The notes beneath the pieces are model-generated. The model was not told the origin of the DNA and made no database searches. It saw only the letters and a program-made list of their open reading frames with translations. Positions 1 through 7,292 of a stretch of 11,139 nucleotides of DNA are shown here, one piece after another (within the stretch, counting starts at the first letter, position 1; each line of letters starts with the position of its first letter). The DNA comes from Pseudomonadota bacterium. Its GTDB lineage: Bacteria; Desulfobacterota; Desulfobacteria; Desulfobacterales; Desulfobacteraceae. The stretch lies in NCBI GenBank assembly GCA_018816605.1, contig JAHIVS010000531.1:1-11139 (forward strand), written 5' to 3'. Made by a program: the position numbers and the translations under genes.

Positions 1-1
1 G

Positions 2-535
2 ACACGGTCGGCTGCCGAGTCTGCCACGGAAACCTACAGCTCCTATGAGTACAAGGATGTGGGGATCAGCCTGAAGATCACCCCCCAGATCAGCAAGGAA
101 AGGCTGGTGCGGCTGGATGTCTTCCAGGAACTGACCAAGCTGGACACCCTCAACCAGAGCAGCCCGGACAGACCCACCACTTTTAAGCGGCAGATTGAAA
201 CCACCATCATTGTTGAAGACGGCCACTCTGTGGTGATCGGGGGACTCATTGACGAAAGTCTGACAAAAACAGAATACAAAACCCCGTGTCTGGGAGATGT
301 TCCCGTCCTGGGCTGGGCCTTTAAAAACGTATCCGAAGGGGGGGAGAAAACCAATCTTTATGTCTTCTTAACCCCGCGGGTGGTAAAAAATCCCAGTGAG
401 GCGCAAACCCTCTATAAGGAAAAAAAGCAAAGCGTTGAAGCAGACTTTAAAAAAGGGGAAATTTCTCTGTATGATAAAATCAATGACATTGAGAAAAAAT
501 TATCCGGTCAATCCACTGAAACACCCGAACCCTAG
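2..535 (+). CDS. gspD: Type II secretion system secretin GspD, C-terminal part (5' end outside window)
   Basis: This is the C-terminal end of the outer-membrane secretin, the multimeric channel through which type II secretion substrates leave the periplasm. The frame is open to the window edge, so the gene starts upstream; the ATG at 59 is internal. The visible 177 residues hold the end of the secretin domain: VGISLKITPQIS, then TTIIVEDGHSVVIGGLI, then LGDVPVLGWAFK, and EKTNLYVFLTPRVV, the usual closing block of the GspD/PulD family. After it comes a short charged, lysine-rich tail that could correspond to a pilotin-binding or S-domain region, though that is not shown. gspE follows after 23 bases on the same strand. 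A type IV pilus PilQ is less likely because of the direct gspE neighbour and the GspD-like closing block. Confidence 0.93.
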   Translation, partial: TRSAAESATETYSSYEYKDVGISLKITPQISKERLVRLDVFQELTKLDTLNQSSPDRPTTFKRQIETTIIVEDGHSVVIGGLIDESLTKTEYKTPCLGDVPVLGWAFKNVSEGGEKTNLYVFLTPRVVKNPSEAQTLYKEKKQSVEADFKKGEISLYDKINDIEKKLSGQSTETPEP

Positions 536-558
536 CACCACAATGGTAACCAATTAAT

Positions 559-2250
559 ATGATAGATGATTTTTTAAAAATACTCTCTGAAAAAAAAAAG
601 CTTTCCAGTGAAACCATGGAAAAAATATCCGCGGTCTGCCAAAAAGACCGGACCCGGATGATCGAATCCCTTGCCGCAACCCGTCTGGTTTCTGAAAGCG
701 ATGTCCTGGAATCCCTTGGACGTGTGTATGGGATCTGTTTCCTAGAAACCCTTGACATGGAAAAGGTTTCCACCCACTGGACACAGGATATCTCACGGCA
801 GTTTTTAAAAAAAATAGGTGTGGTTCCCCTGGTCAAAGATAAAAATCATGCAATCATTGCCGTCAACGACCCGTCTGACCTGTCTGGTGTAGATGATGTG
901 GCTTCCCGCATCCACCTTTCCGCCTATACCCTGGTTCTTGCCCCCAGGAATGCGATTTTATCGGCCGTCAACACCCTGTATGACCGGTCCGGGGACAGTG
1001 CCAAACAATTGGTTGAGGACATGAAAGGCAATGAATATACCATTATCGATGATATCGAACAGACCGCCGACCTGCTGGACGACACCAGTGACGCCCCGGT
1101 CATCCGCCTGGTCAACCACATGATTTCCCAGGCGGTCAAGGCCGGTGCCAGTGATGTCCATATCGAACCCTTCCAGGACACCCTGCAGATCCGGTACCGC
1201 ATCGACGGCATTCTCTACCGGATGCTCACCCCTCCCAAACGCCTTCAGGCCTCCCTGATCTCCCGGATCAAGGTCATGGCCAATATGAATATTGCCGAAA
1301 AACGGGTGCCCCAGGACGGCCGGGCCCAGGTCCGGATCGGGAACCAGGAAATTGATATCCGCATATCCACCGTGCCCACCGGCTTTGGGGAACGCCTGGT
1401 CATGCGCTTGTTGAACAAATCGGGTTATTTCCTAAAATTGTCGGAATTCGGTCTTTCAGAACCCAATGTGGACCGTCTCCATAAAATCATCCGCCAGAAC
1501 AACGGCATTGTGCTGGTCACAGGTCCCACGGGCAGCGGCAAAACCACCACCCTGTATGCGGGATTATCGGAAATCAATTCCCCGGACAAAAATATCATCA
1601 CCATTGAAGACCCGGTTGAATATAACCTTACGGGAATCGGCCAGATCCAGGTCAATGCCAAAACCGGCGTGACCTTTGCCACAGGTCTTCGCTCCATTGT
1701 CCGCCAGGATCCGGATATCATCCTTGTGGGAGAAATCCGGGATATTGAAACAGCCGCCATTGCCATCCAGTCCGCCCTGACCGGCCACCTGGTTTTCTCA
1801 ACCCTTCACACCAATGATTCTGCCGGTGCCATAACGCGCCTGGTGGACCTCGGGGTTGAACCCTATCTGATCTCCTCATCGGTGAACACCATCATTGCCC
1901 AGCGCCTGGTCCGGGTATTGTGCCCCAACTGCCGCCGGGAATATCACCTCACCCAGGCAGATGTAAAAAGTCTGGGCGATTCCAACGAACAAATGGTCGG
2001 CAAAACGGTCTTTAAACCCAAAGGCTGCTCCCACTGTTTTGACACGGGATATTCCGGCCGCCAGGCAATTTTTGAAATCATGGAACTGGATGATGAATTA
2101 AGAAGCCTGGTCCTGAAAACATCGGATGCTAACCAAATCAAGGCAGCCGCCATTAAAAAGGGAATGCTAACCCTGCGCCAGGACGGCATGATCAAGGTTT
2201 TCAATGGAATTACATCCATCCGGGAGGTGTTCCGTGTTACCCAGGAATAA
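559..2250 (+). CDS. gspE: Type II secretion system assembly ATPase GspE
   Basis: This 563-residue cytoplasmic hexameric ATPase powers pseudopilus assembly in type II secretion. An N-terminal T2SSE_N/MshEN-type region (about 1-150) precedes the catalytic domain. Visible motifs are Walker A GPTGSGKTTT (322-331), a Walker B/Asp-box region RQDPDIILVGEIRD (382-395), and the His box STLHTND (414-420). A four-cysteine zinc motif, CPNC (455-458) and CSHC (490-493), is typical of GspE and PilB. Length is normal for the family. The start ATG has no clear Shine-Dalgarno sequence; translation may depend on coupling to gspD, whose stop is 23 bases upstream. The 3' end overlaps the next gene by 17 bases. 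PilB is the main alternative, but gspD upstream favours GspE. Confidence 0.95.
   Translation: MIDDFLKILSEKKKLSSETMEKISAVCQKDRTRMIESLAATRLVSESDVLESLGRVYGICFLETLDMEKVSTHWTQDISRQFLKKIGVVPLVKDKNHAIIAVNDPSDLSGVDDVASRIHLSAYTLVLAPRNAILSAVNTLYDRSGDSAKQLVEDMKGNEYTIIDDIEQTADLLDDTSDAPVIRLVNHMISQAVKAGASDVHIEPFQDTLQIRYRIDGILYRMLTPPKRLQASLISRIKVMANMNIAEKRVPQDGRAQVRIGNQEIDIRISTVPTGFGERLVMRLLNKSGYFLKLSEFGLSEPNVDRLHKIIRQNNGIVLVTGPTGSGKTTTLYAGLSEINSPDKNIITIEDPVEYNLTGIGQIQVNAKTGVTFATGLRSIVRQDPDIILVGEIRDIETAAIAIQSALTGHLVFSTLHTNDSAGAITRLVDLGVEPYLISSSVNTIIAQRLVRVLCPNCRREYHLTQADVKSLGDSNEQMVGKTVFKPKGCSHCFDTGYSGRQAIFEIMELDDELRSLVLKTSDANQIKAAAIKKGMLTLRQDGMIKVFNGITSIREVFRVTQE
2222..2227 (+). promoter_or_regulatory. Ribosome binding site that decides the yidD-like start
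   Basis: GGGAGG lies 6 bases before a GTG at 2234, inside the end of gspE. It selects this GTG over the upstream in-frame ATG at 2204, which has no such site and would place an unlikely charged stretch before the signal peptide. Confidence 0.75.
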
Positions 2251-2620
2251 ACTGACAGGTTTGGTTCTCATTTTTTGCCTCTATTTTACCGGCATCTCCG
2301 CTGCCCAGAATCAAGATTTCGCCGGCCCGGATAAAAACATCATCCTCCAGTTTTTTCAGGAACACCTCTCCCCTGTTGACGGCAACCGGTGCACCATGAC
2401 CCCTTCCTGCTCTGCATATGCGGCCCGGGCCATTGAAAAGCACGGCCTTTTGATGGGCTGGATCATGGCCTGCGACCGGCTGGTGCGATGCGGCAGGGAC
2501 GAAACAACCCTCTCGCCCTCCCGCCACATCAACGGAGAACCCCATACCCTTGACCCGGTGGAAGCCAATGACTTCTGGTGGTTTAACACCTCTGAAAAAA
2601 AGAAAAGCCCTGTAAAATGA
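2234..2620 (+). CDS. yidD: YidD-family protein with an N-terminal signal peptide
   Basis: The GTG start gives 128 residues. Residues 39-86 match the YidD (DUF37, membrane protein insertion efficiency factor) core: QFFQEHLSPVDGNRC, then TPSCSAYAARAIEKHG, then the closing RLVRC. Cysteines are at 53, 59, 80 and 86; those at 53, 59 and 86 are the family-typical positions. In Escherichia coli YidD is a small protein at the inner face of the inner membrane that helps YidC-dependent insertion. Here a lysine/arginine start and hydrophobic stretch (about 6-22) ending in ISAAQNQ look like a cleavable signal peptide, so this copy is probably exported, which differs from classical YidD. A hydrophilic tail (about 87-128) replaces the usual short ending. 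The gene overlaps gspE by 17 bases and the next gene by 4. The family call is firm; the role is unknown. Confidence 0.85.
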   Translation: MLPRNKLTGLVLIFCLYFTGISAAQNQDFAGPDKNIILQFFQEHLSPVDGNRCTMTPSCSAYAARAIEKHGLLMGWIMACDRLVRCGRDETTLSPSRHINGEPHTLDPVEANDFWWFNTSEKKKSPVK

Positions 2621-3552
2621 AACCCTTTCTCCTGATATTGGCCATCCTTTTTGGGACCCTCTGTTGTTTTTGCCCCCTTTCGGCAAAAGCACAACAGATG
2701 GTCATCACACCGGACATGCAGTTTTCCTATGCCGACAGCCTGTATCTGGCAAAGGACCATGAAACGGCAATCGTTGAGTTCAAACGCTTTGTCCATTTTT
2801 TCCCCGGGGACGAAAGACGCCAGGAAGCGGAGTTTAAGATCGCCATGTGCCTGTATCGCCAGCAACACTACCATGACGCTGCCAAGGCCTTCAACCGGAT
2901 AATTCTCCAGCAAAAACTAACCCCGTTTACCCGGGAATCCTATTTTCTCCAGGCCCGGGCCTTCATGGAAATGGGCAACACAGGGTATGCCCAGGTGGTG
3001 CTGCAAAATTTTTTAAAATTGACCGAAGATGTGGACACAAAGGATAAAATCTACCAGGAACTGGCCCGGATGCATATCGCAAGTGCAGCAAGCCTGGACA
3101 CCGGCACCCTGGAGACGGCCCAGAGCTATCTGGCCCTGATCAGCCCCGGCAATGCAGAACGCTTTGGGGTCCACCGGCAGATCAACACCCTTGAAAAGGC
3201 CCAAACCGCTCACCAGAAAAATCCCGTCCTGTCCGGAATCTTTTCCATCATCCCGGGCGGCGGGTTTCTCTATTGCGGGCGATACAAGGATGCCCTTGTC
3301 AGTTTTTTTCTGAATGCCGGCCTCATGGTTGCGGCCTACGAAGCCTTTGACAATGACAACACTGCCCTGGGAGGGGTCATCACCTTTGTTGAAACCGGTT
3401 TTTACACCGGCAATATCCATGGGGCGATAACAGCGGCCCACAAATACAACAAAGCCCAAAAGATCACCATCCTCAACCGGGAATTCAGCCTGGGCCCCAC
3501 CCTGGACGCTGAAAACAATGGCCTTGGCTTTTCCCTGAACCACCCCTTCTAA
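2617..3552 (+). CDS. Exported TPR protein with hydrophobic PGGG-motif C-terminus, function unknown
   Basis: This 311-residue protein begins with a signal peptide (hydrophobic 4-21, likely cleavage after AKA at about residue 25). The cysteines at 16, 17 and 19 do not form a convincing lipobox. Residues about 37-175 are helical repeats of TPR/YbgF type, for example SLYLAKDHETAIVEFKRF and LYRQQHYHDAAKAFNRII. The C-terminal part (about 204-275) is hydrophobic and glycine-rich, with IPGGGFLYCGRYKDAL (212-227), a PG-G-x-x-Y-x-G pattern seen in small bacterial membrane proteins, followed by one or two possible membrane segments (about 224-240 and 250-268). The ATG overlaps the yidD-like stop as ATGA, so the two are translationally coupled and probably work together at the inner membrane/periplasm. 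A role in type II secretion is possible from position only. Confidence 0.75.
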   Translation: MKPFLLILAILFGTLCCFCPLSAKAQQMVITPDMQFSYADSLYLAKDHETAIVEFKRFVHFFPGDERRQEAEFKIAMCLYRQQHYHDAAKAFNRIILQQKLTPFTRESYFLQARAFMEMGNTGYAQVVLQNFLKLTEDVDTKDKIYQELARMHIASAASLDTGTLETAQSYLALISPGNAERFGVHRQINTLEKAQTAHQKNPVLSGIFSIIPGGGFLYCGRYKDALVSFFLNAGLMVAAYEAFDNDNTALGGVITFVETGFYTGNIHGAITAAHKYNKAQKITILNREFSLGPTLDAENNGLGFSLNHPF

Positions 3553-3555
3553 AAT

Positions 3556-3583
3556 GGGGTCAGGCTTGGGTTGTTGGGTTATT
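3556..3583 (+). repeat. Single-arm copy of the GGGGTCAGGCTTG repeat
   Basis: This 28-base unit begins GGGGTCAGGCTTG and ends TTATT. It differs from the palindrome arm at unit positions 14 (G for T), 18 (G for C) and 23 (G for C). It starts 4 bases after the TPR gene stop and fills half of the 62-base gap between two convergent genes. No opposite arm follows. Confidence 0.85.
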
Positions 3584-3614
3584 GCCCCACACTCTTAAGG
3601 GGGCCGGGCGAGAT

Positions 3615-4850
3615 TTATACGATCAGCTGGTTGATCTCAACAATGGGCAGGCAGATGGCCATGATAATCAGCCCCACCACCACCCCCATGACCAGAATGA
3701 TAATCGGTTCGATCAGGGCCGTGGCAGCGGACAAGGCCGCCTGGACATCCCGTTCATAAAGGTCTGCTGATTTTTCCAGCATTTGCTCCATTTTTCCGCT
3801 TTTTTCCCCCACCTTGATCATCTGGGAAGCCAGCGTCGGGAAAAACCGGCTTTTGGAAAGGGTCTCACCCAGCTCCCCTCCCTGCTCCACACTCTGGATG
3901 GCCGTTCCAATCAAATCGGAAACCACTTTATTGCCGGCAATACTCCGGGTAATCTTCAGAGCGGTGAGCATGGGAACCCCGTTTTCCAGCAAAGACCCAA
4001 GGGTTCTTGAAAACCGCGCAGCGATCAGTTTCTGGAGTAATTTCCCGGCAATGGGAAGGGATATCACAACTTTGTCCGTGAACAACATCCCTTTCCCGGT
4101 TTTCCGGACAAAATAGACAATACCTGCGGCCAGCAAGGGCAGCAGCAAAACTGCCCACCAGAAAGATTTAAAAAAATCGCTCACCAGAATCAAAATGCGG
4201 GTGGGCGTGGGCAGGGTCTGATTCAGATCGGAAAAAATTTCAATGATCCCGGGCACAATATAGGTGAGCAAAACAACCAGGACCAGAAAACCGATAACGG
4301 CCATAATCATGGGATAGGCAAGGGATGCCTGGATCTTCTTTTTGGTTTCCTCCCTTTTTTCCGCAAAATCGGCCAGCCGTTCCAAAACAATTTCAAGGGT
4401 GCCCGAGGATTCTCCTGCCGCCACCATGTTGATATACACGGGTGAAAACACATGGGGATGCAGGGCCAGGGCATCGGCAAAACTGCTCCCCTCCTCAATG
4501 GCATCCTTTATCCGGGACAACACCCGCTGAAACGAGGCGGACCGGGTCTGGCCCACCACGGTTGATACCGCCTTTACCAGAGGAAATCCGGCAGACAGCA
4601 GGGTTGAAATCAGCCGGGTGACCATGGCGATATCCGAAGACTTTATCCGGGCAAGCACGCGCATCATTGCAATCTCGGCCCTGGATCGTTTTCCCCCCTC
4701 CTGTGACCGTGTCTCAATCCGGATCAGGGAAACCGGAAAAAGATTCTGCTGCCGCAATTTTCCCTGGGCAACCGCCTTGCTGTCCGCATCCAAAATCCCT
4801 GCGACCTTTTTCCCTCTGGCATTCAGTGCTGTGTATTCAAATACCGCCAC
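3615..4850 (-). CDS. gspF: Type II secretion system inner-membrane platform protein GspF
   Basis: This is the polytopic inner-membrane platform protein that couples GspE to pseudopilus assembly. With a GTG start at 4850 it is 411 residues and begins MAVFEYTALNARGKK, the standard GspF opening. A TTG three codons upstream is possible but lies directly against the AAAGGA. Two T2SSF domains are visible, each with its signature: VAAGESSGTLEIVLERL (143-159) and IKVGEKSGKMEQMLEK (345-360). Membrane segments lie near 182-206, 229-248 and 382-401. The gene is complete and of normal length. It is the last gene of the - strand polysaccharide operon, 48 bases after the sugar dehydrogenase, and converges on gspD-gspE instead of following gspE. 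PilC of a type IV pilus is a weaker alternative. Confidence 0.92.
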   Translation of the reverse strand: MAVFEYTALNARGKKVAGILDADSKAVAQGKLRQQNLFPVSLIRIETRSQEGGKRSRAEIAMMRVLARIKSSDIAMVTRLISTLLSAGFPLVKAVSTVVGQTRSASFQRVLSRIKDAIEEGSSFADALALHPHVFSPVYINMVAAGESSGTLEIVLERLADFAEKREETKKKIQASLAYPMIMAVIGFLVLVVLLTYIVPGIIEIFSDLNQTLPTPTRILILVSDFFKSFWWAVLLLPLLAAGIVYFVRKTGKGMLFTDKVVISLPIAGKLLQKLIAARFSRTLGSLLENGVPMLTALKITRSIAGNKVVSDLIGTAIQSVEQGGELGETLSKSRFFPTLASQMIKVGEKSGKMEQMLEKSADLYERDVQAALSAATALIEPIIILVMGVVVGLIIMAICLPIVEINQLIV

Positions 4851-4853
4851 TTG

Positions 4854-4865
4854 CTCCAATCCTTT
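4854..4865 (-). promoter_or_regulatory. Ribosome binding site region of gspF
   Basis: Reading on the - strand, AAAGGA (4860-4865) lies 9 bases and GGAG (4854-4857) 3 bases before the GTG at 4850. Both favour this GTG over the TTG at 4859, which touches the AAAGGA. Confidence 0.6.
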
Positions 4866-4898
4866 GACAATGTTAGAAATTCTGATGCCCAGTGTACC

Positions 4899-6188
4899 CT
4901 ATAAGCGCCAGAAAAGAACCCCTGTTTCTTTTACCCCATCTGCATCCAGCATGCTTTTCACATCAATCAGACACCCGTTTTCAGCAAGCTTTTCCACAAA
5001 CGCCCGGATCTCCATCTGTCGATACCCGGCATGGGGAACTGCCAGGATAAGGGCACCCAGGTCCTTAAGGTCTTCCCAGTCACACAGATCCACCCCGTAA
5101 TATTTTTTTGCCTCCAACGGATCGGCCATGGGATCATGCACCATCACATCCACCCCGTAAGACTCAAGCTCCCGGATGATATCCACCACCCGGGTATTTC
5201 TCAAATCCGGGCAGTCTTCCTTGAAGGTCAGCCCCAGCAGCCCCACACGGGTTCCCTTTATATGCTGACCCGCCCCTATCATCAGCTTAATGGTCTTTTC
5301 AACCACAAACCGTCCCATGTTGTCGTTGATTCGGCGGCCGGCCAGGATAATCTGGGGGTGATACCCTTCACTCTCGGCCTTGAAGGTCAGGTAGTAGGGA
5401 TCCACCCCAATACAGTGACCGCCCACGAGACCCGGTGAAAATTTCAAAAAATTCCATTTGGACCCGGCTGCCTCCAGAACGTTCTTGGTATCGATGCCCA
5501 ACCGGTCAAATATAAGGGCAAGCTCATTCATCAGGGCGATATTCAGATCCCGCTGGGTGTTCTCGATCACCTTGGCAGCCTCTGCCTCCTTGATGGTTCT
5601 GGTCCTGTGAACCCCTGCCGTGACAATGGATTCATACAGGTCCGCCACCTTTTCCAGGGTCGGCGCATCATCCCCGGATACCACCTTGACAATGCGGGTC
5701 AGGGAGTGTTCCTTGTCCCCGGGATTAATCCGTTCGGGCGAATATCCCACATGAAACTCTTTTTTCCAAGTCAGCCCGGATTCTTTTTCCAGAATCGGCA
5801 CGCAAATGTCTTCGGTCACCCCGGGATAAACCGTGGACTCAAAAATGACAATGGCTCCTTTTTTCATGACACGGCCCACAATTTCGGACGCACTTTCCAC
5901 AGGATAAAGATCCGGTCGTCTGGCCTTATCAATGGGCGTGGGAACCGCCACCACAATAAAATCCGCATCCTTCATCCGCTCGGGATCAGTGGTGGCCGTA
6001 AACTGAACCGCCCGTTCAAACTCCTGCTGGCTCACTTCTCCTGTGGGATCTTTATGCACCTTGCAATTTTCAATAATGCTTTCCTTGAGATCAAAGCCGA
6101 TGGTCTCATATTTTTCACCAAAATGTACGGCCAGGGGCAATCCCACATATCCAAGTCCCACCACTGCTATTTTACAATTTTTGTTCAT
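4899..6188 (-). CDS. tviB: UDP-N-acetylhexosamine 6-dehydrogenase, TviB/WbpO type
   Basis: This 429-residue cytoplasmic enzyme would oxidise C6 of UDP-GlcNAc or UDP-GalNAc to the uronic acid, using two NAD+ per sugar. It opens with the Rossmann motif KIAVVGLGYVGLPLAV (GLGYVG at 11-16). Further on are VPTPIDKARRPDL, ESTVYPGVTE (117-126), YSPERINPGD, EAAKVIENTQRDLNIA (Lys206), and the catalytic cysteine block GLVGGHCIGVDPYYL (Cys259). The blocks GSKWNFLKFSPG and AGRRINDNMG are characteristic of TviB (Vi antigen) and WbpO (Pseudomonas O6) rather than of UDP-glucose dehydrogenases. The chosen ATG has GGAG 6 bases upstream; an in-frame ATG 12 bases earlier contains this GGAG and is less likely. 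The adjacent WbpP/TviC-type epimerase makes the usual two-enzyme pair. Whether the substrate is UDP-GlcNAc or UDP-GalNAc cannot be decided from sequence. Confidence 0.9.
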   Translation of the reverse strand: MNKNCKIAVVGLGYVGLPLAVHFGEKYETIGFDLKESIIENCKVHKDPTGEVSQQEFERAVQFTATTDPERMKDADFIVVAVPTPIDKARRPDLYPVESASEIVGRVMKKGAIVIFESTVYPGVTEDICVPILEKESGLTWKKEFHVGYSPERINPGDKEHSLTRIVKVVSGDDAPTLEKVADLYESIVTAGVHRTRTIKEAEAAKVIENTQRDLNIALMNELALIFDRLGIDTKNVLEAAGSKWNFLKFSPGLVGGHCIGVDPYYLTFKAESEGYHPQIILAGRRINDNMGRFVVEKTIKLMIGAGQHIKGTRVGLLGLTFKEDCPDLRNTRVVDIIRELESYGVDVMVHDPMADPLEAKKYYGVDLCDWEDLKDLGALILAVPHAGYRQMEIRAFVEKLAENGCLIDVKSMLDADGVKETGVLFWRL

Positions 6189-6194
6189 CCTGTG

Positions 6195-6198
6195 CTCC
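6195..6198 (-). promoter_or_regulatory. Ribosome binding site of the tviB-type gene
   Basis: GGAG on the - strand sits 6 bases before the ATG at 6188 and decides between that ATG and the one at 6200. Confidence 0.6.
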
Positions 6199-6224
6199 AA
6201 AAAATAAAGTATTTCGCTTGTAGA

Positions 6225-7259
6225 TTATTGAACTTTCAAGTTATCCATATACCAGTCTGCTGCCAGATCAAGCCCCTTTGTCACGGAAAATTTTGGCTGA
6301 TACCCCAGAAGCGCTTTTGCCTTGGATATATCTGCCAGAGAATGCCGCACATCCCCGGGCCGAAACTCCCTGTATATCGGCTCAATTTTTGCCACGTTCC
6401 CATAGCGCCTGGCAACCCGGTCCCGAATCAAATAAAACAACTCATTCAAGGTGGTTCGTTCCCCATAGGCCACATTGTACACCTGATCTGCGGCTGCCTC
6501 ATCTTCAACCAGGCAGGCCCGTAAGTTCGCCTGGACACAATTGTCGATATAACAAAAATCCCGGCTGGTCTCCCCATCCCCGTTGATGTACACAGGCTTT
6601 CCCTGTATCATGGACGAAAACCACAGGGGCATCACCGCAGCATAGCCCCCATAGGGGTCCTGGCGCTTTCCGAACACATTAAAATACCGAAGCCCGATGG
6701 TCTTAAACCCATAGGTGGAAGCAAACACCTTTGCATACAATTCATTGACATACTTGGTCACGGCATAGGGCGAAAGGGGCCTGCCAATGGTGTCTTCCTG
6801 CTTGGGCAGCCCCGGGTGATCTCCGTAGGTGGAGCTGGAAGCCGCATACACAAAGCGTTTTACCTTTGCCGCCTTTGCCCCCACCAGCATGTTTAAGAAA
6901 CCGGAAATATTATTTTCATTGGTGAAAAGCGGGTCTTCAACAGATCTGGGCACAGATCCCAGGGCTGCCTGGTGAAGGACAAACTCTTTTCCCTGGCAGG
7001 CTGCGGCACACACCCCGGCGTCCCGGATATCCCCTCGGATCAACCTAAAATTTTTCCATTTTTCAGACCCCACAGCCCCTTCCACCTGGTCCAGGTTATA
7101 CTGAAATCCTGTTGAAAAATTATCCAGCCCTGTGACCTTCTGCCCAAGACCTAACAGAGTTTCCACAAGATTGGATCCGATAAATCCGGCGCACCCGGTC
7201 ACCAGCCAGTTTTTAGGATTTATGGGGTCAGGCTTGGGTTCTTGGCTTATTATTGTCAT
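6225..7259 (-). CDS. wbpP: UDP-N-acetylhexosamine 4-epimerase, WbpP/TviC type, with repeat-encoded N-terminus
   Basis: This 344-residue SDR-family enzyme would interconvert UDP-GlcNAc and UDP-GalNAc, or the uronic acids if it acts after the dehydrogenase. Seen are NAD-binding [10 protein letters not shown] (21-30), catalytic [10 protein letters not shown] (141-150), YAVTK (Tyr165, Lys169), and [12 protein letters not shown] with [13 protein letters not shown], both hallmarks of the WbpP/TviC group. The start is odd. Residues 4-12 (ISQEPKPDP) are encoded by a copy of the GGGGTCAGGCTTG repeat, and the ATG lies in the 13-base spacer between two tandem copies. No Shine-Dalgarno sequence precedes it. 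From memory, WbpP and TviC have a helix with a YEELR motif here, which is missing; similarity resumes at PKNWLVTG. Translation may depend on coupling to the RAYT stop 28 bases upstream. The family call is strong; activity after this change is unproven. Confidence 0.9.
   Translation of the reverse strand: MTIISQEPKPDPINPKNWLVTGCAGFIGSNLVETLLGLGQKVTGLDNFSTGFQYNLDQVEGAVGSEKWKNFRLIRGDIRDAGVCAAACQGKEFVLHQAALGSVPRSVEDPLFTNENNISGFLNMLVGAKAAKVKRFVYAASSSTYGDHPGLPKQEDTIGRPLSPYAVTKYVNELYAKVFASTYGFKTIGLRYFNVFGKRQDPYGGYAAVMPLWFSSMIQGKPVYINGDGETSRDFCYIDNCVQANLRACLVEDEAAADQVYNVAYGERTTLNELFYLIRDRVARRYGNVAKIEPIYREFRPGDVRHSLADISKAKALLGYQPKFSVTKGLDLAADWYMDNLKVQ
7224..7251 (+). repeat. Single-arm repeat copy inside the start of wbpP
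   Basis: This 28-base unit, GGGGTCAGGCTTG to TTATT, differs from the palindrome arm only at unit position 14 (G for T). It lies within the wbpP reading frame, read antisense to the repeat orientation given here. It forms a tandem pair with the copy at 7265 (period 41 bases, 13-base spacer). Confidence 0.92.
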
Positions 7260-7264
7260 ATTAT

Positions 7265-7292
7265 GGGGTCAGGCTTGGGTTCTTGGGTTATT
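7265..7292 (+). repeat. Single-arm repeat copy overlapping the RAYT stop codon
   Basis: This 28-base unit has differences at positions 14 and 23 (G for T, G for C) from the palindrome arm. Its last five bases, TTATT, contain the complement of the RAYT stop codon (TAA at 7288-7290). It also covers the space where a ribosome binding site for wbpP would be expected, and offers none. Confidence 0.9.

Noticed and set aside
3584..3604. GCCCC/GGGGC stem with an 11-base loop between the convergent genes as a terminator
   Set aside because: The five-pair stem with a large loop and no U-tract is too weak to call.
5607..6524. 305-codon + strand open frame opposite the tviB and wbpP genes
   Set aside because: It is antisense to two strongly recognised enzymes, with a low-complexity product rich in H, G, I and F and no family resemblance.
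7224..7292. Tandem 28-base repeats with a spacer as a CRISPR remnant
   Set aside because: There are only two units with a 13-base spacer, the unit also forms palindromes elsewhere, and there are no cas genes.
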